Positions 7,468 to 15,622 of a stretch of 46,794 bases of DNA are shown here, piece by piece; positions within the stretch are counted from its first letter, which is position 1; each line of letters opens with the position of its first letter. Under the pieces are notes generated by a model. It did not search any database, was not told where the DNA came from, and was given only the letters and a program-made list of their open reading frames with translations. The position numbers were made by a program, and so were the translations under genes. The stretch spans positions 1 to 46,794 of the forward strand of contig NZ_WVZN01000031.1 of the NCBI RefSeq assembly GCF_011772445.1, given 5' to 3'. This DNA is from Hydrogenophaga sp. (lineage in GTDB: Bacteria; Pseudomonadota; Gammaproteobacteria; Burkholderiales; Burkholderiaceae_C).

Positions 7468-8361
7468 TCACTTGAGCCGCTTGATCAGGCTGGAGGTGTC
7501 GAAGCGCTGGCCGCCCATGGCCTGCACGTCCGCGTAGAACTGGTCCACCAGGGCCGTTACCGGCAGGCGGGCGCCGTTGCGCTTGGCCTCGTCGAGCACC
7601 AGGCCCAGGTCCTTGCGCATCCAGTCCACGGCGAAGCCGAAGTTGAATTCACCGGCCACCATGGTCTTGCCGCGGTTGTCCATCTGCCAGCTTTGCGCCG
7701 CGCCCTTGCCGATGACCTCGAGCACCAGGTTCATGTCCAGACCGGCTTTCTGGCCGAAGGCGATGGCCTCGGACAGGCCCTGCACCAGGCCTGCGATGCA
7801 GATCTGGTTGACCATCTTCGTCAATTGGCCCGCGCCGGGCGCACCCATGAGCGTAAAGGCGCGCGAGAAGGCCATGGCCACGGGCTTCACCGTGTCGAAG
7901 GCGGCCTGGTCGCCACCGCACATCACGGTGAGCAGGCCGTTCTCGGCGCCTGCCTGGCCGCCGGAGACGGGTGCGTCCACGAAGGCGATGCCCAGCGCCT
8001 TGGCTGCGGCGTACAGCTCGCGCGCCACGTCGGCCGAGGCGGTGGTGTGGTCCACGAAGATGGCGCCGGGCTTCATGCCGGCAAGCGCGCCGTCGGCGCC
8101 CAGCACCACGGAGCGCAGGTCGGCGTCGTTGCCCACGCAGCAGAAGACGATGTCGGCGCCGGCCGCCGCCTCGCGCGGGGTGGCCTTGAAGGCGCCACCG
8201 TGCTGCTTCGCCCAGGCCTCGGCCTTGGCGGCGGTGCGGTTGTAGACGGTGACCTCGTGGCCGGCGGCTTGCAGATGGCCCGCCATCGGGCTGCCCATCA
8301 CGCCCAGGCCAAGGAAGGCGACGCGGCGCGAGGGGGTGGGTTCGTAGGTCTTGGGGTTCAA
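7468..8361 (-). CDS. NAD(P)-dependent 3-hydroxyisobutyrate dehydrogenase / tartronate semialdehyde reductase family
   Basis: A 297-residue beta-hydroxyacid dehydrogenase. The Rossmann motif GLGVMG is at residues 18-23, the substrate-binding segment DAPVSGGQAGAENG at about 129-142, and the catalytic Lys182 in GAGQLTKMVNQ. Family members oxidise or reduce short beta-hydroxy acids such as 3-hydroxyisobutyrate (valine breakdown) or tartronate semialdehyde (glyoxylate use). The sequence alone does not decide the substrate, and the neighbours (pili genes) do not help. The glycolate oxidase glcD at 27021 would fit glyoxylate metabolism but is not adjacent. Length is normal for the family. Confidence 0.88.
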   Translation of the reverse strand: MNPKTYEPTPSRRVAFLGLGVMGSPMAGHLQAAGHEVTVYNRTAAKAEAWAKQHGGAFKATPREAAAGADIVFCCVGNDADLRSVVLGADGALAGMKPGAIFVDHTTASADVARELYAAAKALGIAFVDAPVSGGQAGAENGLLTVMCGGDQAAFDTVKPVAMAFSRAFTLMGAPGAGQLTKMVNQICIAGLVQGLSEAIAFGQKAGLDMNLVLEVIGKGAAQSWQMDNRGKTMVAGEFNFGFAVDWMRKDLGLVLDEAKRNGARLPVTALVDQFYADVQAMGGQRFDTSSLIKRLK

Positions 8362-8415
8362 GGCGGGGTCTCCTGGGTTGTGTGGTGCAACCCAGGATGG
8401 TACCCAGCCCCCGTG

Positions 8416-9552
8416 TCAGACGATCGTCAGGTGCTCGGTGCCGGCCGCCAGATCGAGGGTCTTCGCGCGCTGGCTGTTGAGCTTGATCTGCAGACGCAGG
8501 TCGTTGAGCGAGTCGGCGTTGCGCAGCGCGTCCTCATAGGTGATGAGGTTGCTTTCGAAGGCCTCGAACAGGGCCTGGTCGAAGGTCTGCATGCCCATCT
8601 GGGTGCTCTTCTTCATCACTTCCTTGATCTCGGCGACTTCGCCCTTGAAGATCAGATCGGAGATGAGGGGCGAGTTGAGCAGGATCTCGACCGCAGCGTG
8701 GCGGCCTTTGTTGTCCTGGCGCGGCACCAGGCGCTGCGAGATGAGCGAGCGCAGGTTCAGCGACAGGTCCATCAGCAGCTGCGCGCGGCGCTCTTCGGGG
8801 AAGAAGTTGATGATGCGGTCCAGCGCCTGGTTGGCGCTGTTGGCGTGCAGCGTGGCCAGGCACAGGTGGCCGGTTTCGGCGAACTGGATCGCGTGTTCCA
8901 TGGTTTCGCGGTCGCGGATCTCGCCCATCAGGATCACGTCGGGCGCCTGGCGCAGGGTGTTCTTCAGCGCGGCCTCCCAACTCTCGGTGTCCAGGCCCAC
9001 CTCGCGCTGCGTGACCACGCAGTTCTTGTGCGGGTGCACGAACTCGATCGGGTCTTCCACGGTGACGATGTGGCCGTGGGAGTGCTCGTTTCGCCAATCG
9101 ACCATGGCCGCCAGCGAGGTGGATTTGCCCGAGCCCGTGGCACCCACCAGGATGCACAGGCCGCGCTTGGACATGGCCACGTCCTTCAGTACCTGCGGCA
9201 GGCCCAGCTTGTCGATGGTGGGCAGCACGGCGGGAATGGTCCGCAGCACCAGGCCGACCTTGCCCTGCTGGATGAAGGCGTTGCAGCGGAAGCGCCCGAT
9301 GGCGGGCGGCGAGATCGCGAAGTTGCACTCCTTGGTGCGCTCGAACTCGGCGGCCTGCTTGTCGTTCATGATGGCGCGCGCCAGCGCCAGCGTATGGCCC
9401 GCTGTCAGCGGCTGCGGCGAGACCTTGGTCACCGCGCCGTCGACCTTGATGGCCGGCGGGAAGTCGGCCGTGATGAACAGGTCGCTGCCGCCCCGGCTGA
9501 GCATGAGCCGCAGCAGGTCGTTGATGAATTTCGATGCCTGATCGCGTTCCAT
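8416..9552 (-). CDS. pilU: Type IV pilus retraction ATPase PilU
   Basis: A 378-residue cytoplasmic AAA-type secretion ATPase. The Walker A motif GATGSGKST is at residues 137-145; an aspartate-box region VEDPIEFVHPHKN, a Walker B-type segment (DVILMGEIRD) and the His-box (HLCLATLHANSA) follow. The sequence matches PilU more than PilT: it is the downstream paralogue of the pilT gene, 25 bases behind it in the same operon, with the longer C-terminal tail typical of PilU. PilU works with PilT to pull pili back under load, affecting twitching and surface sensing. The start ATG is supported by the normal N-terminus (ERDQASKFINDLLRLML). Confidence 0.95.
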   Translation of the reverse strand: MERDQASKFINDLLRLMLSRGGSDLFITADFPPAIKVDGAVTKVSPQPLTAGHTLALARAIMNDKQAAEFERTKECNFAISPPAIGRFRCNAFIQQGKVGLVLRTIPAVLPTIDKLGLPQVLKDVAMSKRGLCILVGATGSGKSTSLAAMVDWRNEHSHGHIVTVEDPIEFVHPHKNCVVTQREVGLDTESWEAALKNTLRQAPDVILMGEIRDRETMEHAIQFAETGHLCLATLHANSANQALDRIINFFPEERRAQLLMDLSLNLRSLISQRLVPRQDNKGRHAAVEILLNSPLISDLIFKGEVAEIKEVMKKSTQMGMQTFDQALFEAFESNLITYEDALRNADSLNDLRLQIKLNSQRAKTLDLAAGTEHLTIV

Positions 9553-9577
9553 CTGTTGCCCCTTTGCCCGTGCCGGA

Positions 9578-10621
9578 TCAGCCTGGGAAGTTCTCTGGGA
9601 TCTTGGCCTTGCCGCGCGCCTCGGCCGGGCTGATGACGTTGCGGCGCACCAGGTCGGTGAGGTTCTGGTCCAGCGTCTGCATGCCCACGCTGTTGCCGGT
9701 CTGGATGGCCGAGTACATCTGCGCCACTTTTGCCTCGCGGATGAGGTTGCGGATGGCGCTGGTGCCCAGCATGATCTCGTGCGCCGCCACGCGGCCGCTG
9801 CCGTCCTTGAGCTTGCACAGCGTCTGCGAGATGACGGCCACCAGCGATTCGGACAGCATGGCGCGCACCATGTCCTTCTCTTCAGCCGGGAACACGTCGA
9901 TGATGCGGTCGATCGTCTTGGCCGCGCTGGTGGTGTGCAGGGTGCCGAACACCAGGTGGCCGGTCTCGGCCGCCGTCATGGCCAGGCGGATGGTCTCCAG
10001 GTCGCGCATCTCGCCCACGAGGATGACGTCCGGGTCTTCACGCAGGGCCGAGCGCAGCGCGTTGGAAAAGCTCAGCGTGTGCGGGCCCACCTCGCGCTGG
10101 TTGACCAGGCACTTCTTGGACTCGTGCACGAATTCCACCGGGTCTTCCACCGTGAGGATGTGGCCGTACTCGGTCTCGTTGAGGTGGTTGACCATACCGG
10201 CCAGCGTGGTGGACTTGCCCGATCCCGTGGGGCCGGTGACCAACACCAGGCCGCGCGGGCGCAGGGCCAGGTCGGCGAAGATCTTGGGCGCGTTGAGCTG
10301 CTCCAGCGTGAGGATCTTGCTCGGGATGGTGCGGAACACGGCGCCGGCACCGCGGTTCTGGTTGAAGGCGTTCACGCGGAAACGCGCCAGGCCCTCGATT
10401 TCGAACGAGAAGTCGCATTCCATGAACTCCTCGTACTGCTTGCGCTGGCTGTCGTTCATGATGTCGTACACCATGGCATGAACGGCCTTGTGGTCCAGCG
10501 CGTCGACGTTGATGCGGCGCACGTCGCCATGCACCCGTATCATGGGCGGCAGACCGGCGGACAAGTGAAGATCGGAAGCCTTGTTCTTGACGCTGAAAGC
10601 CAGCAGTTGGGTGATGTCCAT
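9578..10621 (-). CDS. pilT: Type IV pilus retraction ATPase PilT
   Basis: A 347-residue hexameric ATPase that depolymerises the pilus from the cytoplasmic side. The start at 10621 gives the standard PilT N-terminus MDITQLLAFSVKNKASDLHL; longer in-frame starts would run into yggS on the other strand. Walker A GPTGSGKST lies at residues 130-138, then VEDPVEFVHESKK, the Walker B region DVILVGEMRD and the His-box HLVFGTLHTTSA. The C-terminal AIRNLIREAK motif needed for retraction in known PilT proteins is present. It is the first gene of pilT-pilU. Only 40 bases separate it from the divergent yggS, so the two promoters must be tightly packed. Confidence 0.97.
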   Translation of the reverse strand: MDITQLLAFSVKNKASDLHLSAGLPPMIRVHGDVRRINVDALDHKAVHAMVYDIMNDSQRKQYEEFMECDFSFEIEGLARFRVNAFNQNRGAGAVFRTIPSKILTLEQLNAPKIFADLALRPRGLVLVTGPTGSGKSTTLAGMVNHLNETEYGHILTVEDPVEFVHESKKCLVNQREVGPHTLSFSNALRSALREDPDVILVGEMRDLETIRLAMTAAETGHLVFGTLHTTSAAKTIDRIIDVFPAEEKDMVRAMLSESLVAVISQTLCKLKDGSGRVAAHEIMLGTSAIRNLIREAKVAQMYSAIQTGNSVGMQTLDQNLTDLVRRNVISPAEARGKAKIPENFPG

Positions 10622-10661
10622 CCCGGTTTTTCCGTGTATTTGAGGGGCTTTGCAAACGATT

Positions 10662-11390
10662 ATGACGACGATCGCAGGCAATCTCCAGCAAGTGAAGGAG
10701 CGCCTGTGGCGCGCTTGCGAAGGGGCTTCGCGAGACAGCGCAGAGGTTACTTTGCTGGCGGTTTCCAAGACCTTCGGGCCCGATGCCGTCCGTCAGGCCC
10801 ATGCCGCCGGCCAGACGGCTTTTGGCGAAAACTATGTGCAAGAAGGCGTCGAGAAGATCGCGCTGCTGGCGGAGTCGTTGCCGCGCGAAGCCATCGAATG
10901 GCACTGCATCGGCCCGGTGCAGAGCAACAAGACGCGGCTCGTCGCCGCGCAATTCGATTGGGTGCAATCGGTCGATCGCCTCAAGATCGCGCAGCGCCTG
11001 AGCGAGCAGCGACCGGCCGATCTGCCGCCGCTCAATGTGTGCCTTCAGGTCAATGTGGACGGCGGCCCCAACAAGGCCGGCGTCGCGCCCGCCGAGTTGC
11101 CCGCTCTGGCCGACGCGGTGGCCGCGCTGCCGCGCCTGCGCCTGCGCGGCCTGATGTGCATTCCCGAGCCCGCGCCCGACTTCGAGTCGCAGCGCGCGCT
11201 GTTCCTGCGGGCGCGCGAGGCCTACGACGAACTGCGGGCGCGAGGGTACGCGCTCGACACCCTGTCCATGGGCATGAGCGAAGACCTGGAGGCGGCCGTG
11301 GCCGCGGGCGCCACGATGGTGCGCGTGGGCCGCGCCGTGTTCGGCGCGCGCGCGTCCAAGCCAGGGCCCGCTACTTCCCCAATGGCTTGA
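10662..11390 (+). CDS. yggS: YggS/PLPBP family pyridoxal-phosphate homeostasis protein
   Basis: A 242-residue protein of the fold-type III PLP-binding family. The PLP lysine is in LLAVSKTF near residue 35; GENYVQEGVEK, EWHCIGPVQSNK and SMGMSEDLEAAV are typical family motifs. It binds PLP without a known enzymatic reaction and keeps the B6 pool and amino acid balance. The ATG at 10662 is chosen over a TTG at 10650 because the GAGGGG sequence at 10642-10647 would sit only two bases from the TTG. The position next to pilT is common in beta- and gamma-proteobacteria. Confidence 0.93.
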   Translation: MTTIAGNLQQVKERLWRACEGASRDSAEVTLLAVSKTFGPDAVRQAHAAGQTAFGENYVQEGVEKIALLAESLPREAIEWHCIGPVQSNKTRLVAAQFDWVQSVDRLKIAQRLSEQRPADLPPLNVCLQVNVDGGPNKAGVAPAELPALADAVAALPRLRLRGLMCIPEPAPDFESQRALFLRAREAYDELRARGYALDTLSMGMSEDLEAAVAAGATMVRVGRAVFGARASKPGPATSPMA

Positions 11391-11919
11391 CGTTCCCGCA
11401 AGAGGCTGCGACCCAGCGGCCCTGGCCTTCCACGCGCATCTTCTCGGGTTTGCCGTCCACCTGCGTGGTCACGTCCATCACCGTGGTGTAGCCGGTGTCG
11501 CCCTGGAAGCTGACCGTGCCTTCCCCGCTGGAAGGGGGCTTGGCGCAGGTGAAGCGGATCTTCATGGCTTGCGCGCTGCGCGACACCACCTCGTGCCGGC
11601 AATCGCCTTCGGCCACCGGCGGGGCGTCGCTGCGCGCGGCCATCTCGGGCGTGATGCAGACCTTCATGCTCATGCCACCGCCCGGCGCCGCACCGGGCAT
11701 GGACATGCCCTGTCTGGCGAGCATGTCCTGCATCTGCTTGCGCTGCGCTGGGCTCATGGACGCCATCTGCTGCTGCATCTGGGCCATGGCGGCGTCCATC
11801 TTGGCGTTGCCGCCGATCTTGTTCGTCATTTCCCAGAGGCCGGGCTTGGTGGTCTGGGCGGCGGCCAGGGGCAGGGCGAGCAGGGCGGCGATGAGGAGGG
11901 GGCGGGGGTGGATCGTCAT
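11371..11919 (-). CDS. Exported DUF3617 family protein
   Basis: A 182-residue protein beginning at an ATG with GGAG upstream; a longer frame exists but lacks a binding site. Residues 1-21 form a signal peptide (hydrophobic LLIAALLALPLAAA), so the product is periplasmic or exported. The body has the DUF3617 pattern: KPGLWEMT near the mature N-terminus, a Met/Gln-rich helix, MKVCITPEMA, a second Cys in EGDCRHEVV, and strands ending in the DGKPEKMRVEGQGRWV and SCG region. The cysteines probably form disulphides. Function is unknown. The 3' end overlaps the 3' end of yggS by 20 bases on opposite strands. Confidence 0.85.
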   Translation of the reverse strand: MTIHPRPLLIAALLALPLAAAQTTKPGLWEMTNKIGGNAKMDAAMAQMQQQMASMSPAQRKQMQDMLARQGMSMPGAAPGGGMSMKVCITPEMAARSDAPPVAEGDCRHEVVSRSAQAMKIRFTCAKPPSSGEGTVSFQGDTGYTTVMDVTTQVDGKPEKMRVEGQGRWVAASCGNVKPLGK

Positions 11920-11987
11920 GGTGGGCTCCTGGGGTGATGGCACGGCGGCATTCTGCGGCGCGGGTCGCGGGCTTCCAAGTGATGGGT

Positions 11988-12458
11988 TCACAAGGGCAGT
12001 CGCGTGCTGGTCTTCACCTCTTCCATCACCGCGTAGGTGCGCGTCTCGCGCACGCCGGGCATTTGCCAGAGCACCTGGCCGGCGAAGGCGCGGTAGGCCG
12101 CCATGTCCGCCATGCGGGTCTTGAGCAGGTAGTCGAAGCCGCCGGCCACCATGTGGCATTCCAGGATCTCGTCGTGCACCTGCACGGCGGCCCGGAACTG
12201 GTCGAAGACGTTGGGCGTGGTGCGGTCGAGCAGCACCTCCACGAAGACCAGCAGGCCGCGCCCGAGTTTGTGCGGGTCCAGCCGCGCCTCGTAGCCCTGG
12301 ATGACGCCCTCGCGCTGCAGGCGCTGGGTACGCGCCAGCACGGCCGTGGCCGACAGGCCCACGGCCTCGGCCAGCTTGAGGTTGGGCAGGCGGCCGTCGG
12401 CCTGCAGCAGGCGCAGGATCTTCAGATCGATTCGGTCGAGGTCAGGTGCGGGGTTCAT
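11988..12458 (-). CDS. Lrp/AsnC family regulator, probably of the divergent putA
   Basis: A 156-residue regulator with an N-terminal helix-turn-helix (DLKILRLLQADGRLPNLKLA, with AVGLSATAVLARTQRL as the recognition region) and a C-terminal RAM domain (LLVFVEVLLDR ... ECHMVAGGFDYLLKTR). It is transcribed away from putA across a 97-base AT-rich gap. In many proteobacteria a PutR-type Lrp protein sits in this place and activates putA with proline as effector; that role is inferred here. The putA product lacks its own DNA-binding domain, which is consistent with separate control. Confidence 0.88.
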   Translation of the reverse strand: MNPAPDLDRIDLKILRLLQADGRLPNLKLAEAVGLSATAVLARTQRLQREGVIQGYEARLDPHKLGRGLLVFVEVLLDRTTPNVFDQFRAAVQVHDEILECHMVAGGFDYLLKTRMADMAAYRAFAGQVLWQMPGVRETRTYAVMEEVKTSTRLPL

Positions 12459-12555
12459 GCCGAATTATTCACTTTATATCCATAAAAAATAGAGAAATAT
12501 TCACCCGCGTGGCGGTCACGATGCGGCAATTCACCATTCCTGTGCCCATACCGCC
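12459..12555. promoter_or_regulatory. AT-rich divergent promoter/operator region of the Lrp-type gene and putA
   Basis: This gap contains a strongly AT-rich block (about 12464-12504) in an otherwise GC-rich neighbourhood. The hexamer ATTCAC occurs three times in the same orientation at 12467-12472, 12499-12504 and 12529-12534, spaced 32 and 30 bases, close to three turns of the helix each. Such phased sites on AT-rich bendable DNA are what an Lrp-type octamer could bind. Which bases are the promoter hexamers is not clear. Confidence 0.55.
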
Positions 12556-15552
12556 ATGCTTCACCCCATCCCCCAGGACCCGCTGCCGCGCACCGATCGC
12601 TTGCCCGACCCCTACCGTGCCGAGGCCGCCGTGCTGGCCCAGCGGCTGAGCGCGCTGGACGGCGCGCTGGAATGGGCCGCGGTGCGCGCCCGCGCCGAAC
12701 CCTGGGTGCGCGCCGTGCGCGAGAACCCGCCGCCCTTCTGGGCCATGGAGCGCCTGCTCACCGAATACCCCATCAGCAGCCACGAAGGCCTGGCCCTGAT
12801 GCGCCTGGCCGAGGCATTGCTGCGCGTGCCCGACGCCGAAACCGCCATCGCGCTCACCGCCGACCAGTTGGGCCGCGCGGATTTCGAGGGCGCGTCGGAC
12901 GCGGTGATCGCGCGCCTGTCCTCGGCCGCCATCGCCTTGAGCAAGCGTTGGCTGCCCGCCGAGGGCGAGACGCCGGGACTCGTGGCGCGCCTGGGCGCGC
13001 GCTCGGTGGTGGCGGCCACGCTGCGCGCGGTGCAGTTGCTGGGGCGCCAGTTCGTGCTGGGTGAGGACATCGAGGACGCGCTGCGCCGCGCCGAGGCTGC
13101 CCGGCGGAACTTGCCCGCGCTGTGCCACAGCTTCGACATGCTGGGCGAAGGTGCGCGCACCGATGCCGACGCGGCGCGCTACCTGGAGAGCTACCGCCAG
13201 GCGCTGGAGGCGATCGCGCGCCGCGCCGACCCGTTGCGCCACCCCTCGCTCAACGACGGCCTGTCCATCAAGCTCAGCGCCCTGCACCCGCGCTACGAAC
13301 CCGCGCAGCGCGAGCGCGTGATGCGTGAGCTGCTGCCACGTGTGTGGACCCTGTGCGAGCGCGCCGCGCAGGCCTCGATCAATCTCACCATCGACGCCGA
13401 AGAGGTGGAGCGGCTCGAGCTCTCGCTCGACGTGTTCGAGGCCCTGGCCTCGCGCGTGGCGCGCGAGTACCCGCTGTGGGAAGGCCTGGGCCTGGCGCTG
13501 CAGGCCTACCAGACGCGCGCGGTCGAGCTCATCGACGAGGTGGCCGCCATCGCCCGCCGCCACGGTGTGCGGCTGATGTGCCGGCTGGTGAAGGGCGCCT
13601 ACTGGGACAGCGAGATCAAGCGCGCGCAGGAGCTGGGCCTGTGCGGCTACCCGGTGTTCACGCGCAAGCACCGCACCGACGTGAGCTACCTGGCCTGCGC
13701 GCGCGCGCTGCTCGACGCGGACGACGCGATCTTTGCGCAGTTCGCCACGCACAACGCGGGCACCATCGCCGCCGTGCTGCACATGGCGCGCCAGCGCGGC
13801 CACACGCGCTTCGAGCTGCAGCGCCTGCATGGCATGGGCGAGGGCGTGTACCGCGAGGTGCTGCGTGACCCGGGCGTGGCGTGCCGCGTATACGCCCCGG
13901 TGGGTGCGCACCGCGATCTGCTGGCCTACCTGGTGCGACGGTTGCTGGAGAACGGCGCCAATTCCTCCTTCGTGCACCAGCTCGCCGACGAATCGGTCGG
14001 CATGGACGCGCTGCTCGAATCGCCGATGGGGCGCTGTGCGCGCGAGGAGGGTGAACCCGCTTTTGCCTTGCCCCCACGCTTGTATGGCGTGCAGCGACCG
14101 AACAGCGAAGGCCTGGACCCCAGTGTGGCCGAGCACCGCGAGCGGCTGTTCGATGCCTGGCGCCAGGTGACCGTGCCCGCGGTGCCCGAGGCCCGGCCGG
14201 GCGAGGTCGAGGTCGCGGTGCGCCGCGCCGCGGGCGCTTTCGACGCGTGGAACCACCGCCCCGTGGGCGAGCGCGCCGCGATCCTGCGCCGCGCCGCCGA
14301 CGAGATGCAGGCGCAACTGCCGCCACTGTGCGCCCTGCTGGTGGCCGAGGCCCGCAAGACCTGGCCCGACGCCGTCGCCGAGGTGCGCGAGGCCATCGAC
14401 TTCCTGCGCTACTACGCGACCGAGGCCGAGCGCCTGCTGGCGCCCGTGGAACTGCCCGGTCCCACCGGCGAGCGCAACACCCTGCGCCTGCACGGGCGTG
14501 GCGCCTGGGTCTGCATCAGCCCCTGGAATTTCCCGCTGGCCATCTTCACGGGCCAGGTGGCGGCGGCACTGGTCACGGGCAACACCGTGCTGGCCAAGCC
14601 GGCGGAGCAAACCCCCGCCATCGCGCAAGAGGCCGTTCGCCTGCTGCACGCGGCCGGCGTGCCGGCCGAGGCGCTGCAACTGCTGCATGGCCCTGGCGAG
14701 ACCGTGGGTGCCGCGCTGGTGGACGAGTCCGCCGTGGCCGGCGTGGCGTTCACGGGTTCCACGCCCGTGGCCAAGGCCATCCAGCGCGCGCTCGCGGCCA
14801 AGGACGGGCCCATCGTGCCTCTGATCGCCGAGACCGGCGGCGTGAACGCCATGCTGGTGGACAGCAGCGCCCTGCCCGAGCAGGTGGCCGACGCCGTGGT
14901 GCAAAGCGCCTTCCGCAGCGCGGGGCAGCGTTGCTCGGCGCTGCGCCTGCTGTGCGTGCACGACGCCATCGCCGACGGCGTCATCGACATGGTGCGCGGC
15001 GCCGCGCAGGCACTGGTGGTGGGCGATCCGGCCGACCTGGCCACCGACGTCGGCCCCCTGATCGACGCCGACGCCTTCGAGGGTGTGTCGCGGCAGCTGG
15101 CGCGCCTGCGCACCACGGCGCGCGAACTGCTGTCCGGCGAGGACGAGGCGGCCACGCACACCCTGGCGCCGCGGATGGTCGAGATCCGCCACATCGCCGA
15201 GGCCTCGCAGGAGATTTTCGGCCCGGTGCTGCAAGTGCTGCGCTGGCGTGGCGAGCCGAAGGAGGTGATCGCGCAGGTCAATGCCCTGGGTTACGGCCTC
15301 ACCCTGGGGCTGCAGACCCGCATCGACAGCCGCGCCCTGGCGCTGGCGGCGCAGGCGCGCGCGGGCAATGTCTACGTCAACCGCAACACCATCGGCGCCG
15401 TGGTGGGTGTGCAGCCCTTCGGCGGCGAAGGCCTGTCGGGCACCGGCCCCAAGGCGGGCGGGCCGCACTACCTGCCGCGCTTCTGCGCGGAACAGACGCT
15501 CACCATCAACACCACCGCCGCGGGCGGCAACGTGGCGCTGTTCAGCGCGTGA
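12556..15552 (+). CDS. putA: Bifunctional proline dehydrogenase / L-glutamate gamma-semialdehyde dehydrogenase PutA
   Basis: A 998-residue enzyme that oxidises proline to glutamate in two steps with substrate channelling: FAD-dependent proline dehydrogenase, then NAD+-dependent aldehyde dehydrogenase. The PRODH barrel shows DGLSIKLSALHPRYEP, CRLVKGAYWDSEIKRAQ, FATHNAGT and RLLENGANSSFV. The dehydrogenase half shows CISPWNFPLAIFTGQVA, the general-base Glu759 in AETGG and the catalytic Cys793 in GQRCSAL. The length and N-terminus show the short type: no ribbon-helix-helix repressor domain and no extra C-terminal domain. It is therefore not self-regulating and is probably controlled by the divergent Lrp-type protein. 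A glutamine-synthetase-family gene follows 70 bases later. Confidence 0.97.
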   Translation: MLHPIPQDPLPRTDRLPDPYRAEAAVLAQRLSALDGALEWAAVRARAEPWVRAVRENPPPFWAMERLLTEYPISSHEGLALMRLAEALLRVPDAETAIALTADQLGRADFEGASDAVIARLSSAAIALSKRWLPAEGETPGLVARLGARSVVAATLRAVQLLGRQFVLGEDIEDALRRAEAARRNLPALCHSFDMLGEGARTDADAARYLESYRQALEAIARRADPLRHPSLNDGLSIKLSALHPRYEPAQRERVMRELLPRVWTLCERAAQASINLTIDAEEVERLELSLDVFEALASRVAREYPLWEGLGLALQAYQTRAVELIDEVAAIARRHGVRLMCRLVKGAYWDSEIKRAQELGLCGYPVFTRKHRTDVSYLACARALLDADDAIFAQFATHNAGTIAAVLHMARQRGHTRFELQRLHGMGEGVYREVLRDPGVACRVYAPVGAHRDLLAYLVRRLLENGANSSFVHQLADESVGMDALLESPMGRCAREEGEPAFALPPRLYGVQRPNSEGLDPSVAEHRERLFDAWRQVTVPAVPEARPGEVEVAVRRAAGAFDAWNHRPVGERAAILRRAADEMQAQLPPLCALLVAEARKTWPDAVAEVREAIDFLRYYATEAERLLAPVELPGPTGERNTLRLHGRGAWVCISPWNFPLAIFTGQVAAALVTGNTVLAKPAEQTPAIAQEAVRLLHAAGVPAEALQLLHGPGETVGAALVDESAVAGVAFTGSTPVAKAIQRALAAKDGPIVPLIAETGGVNAMLVDSSALPEQVADAVVQSAFRSAGQRCSALRLLCVHDAIADGVIDMVRGAAQALVVGDPADLATDVGPLIDADAFEGVSRQLARLRTTARELLSGEDEAATHTLAPRMVEIRHIAEASQEIFGPVLQVLRWRGEPKEVIAQVNALGYGLTLGLQTRIDSRALALAAQARAGNVYVNRNTIGAVVGVQPFGGEGLSGTGPKAGGPHYLPRFCAEQTLTINTTAAGGNVALFSA

Positions 15553-15622
15553 GAAGCGGCCCGCTCACGGCGGCGGAGCGCGGCGTACAGTCGCGGCCAT
15601 CCATTTCCACCCGCGACGCCCC

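Noticed and set aside
12469..15468. A 999-codon open frame on the minus strand opposite putA
   Set aside because: Its His/Arg/Gly/Gln-rich translation is typical antisense of GC-rich coding DNA; putA on the plus strand has all family motifs.
15281..15622. A frame continuous with the glutamine synthetase gene that extends about 114 codons upstream
   Set aside because: It lies inside the last 270 bases of putA in another frame; the ATG at 15623 gives a normal family N-terminus.
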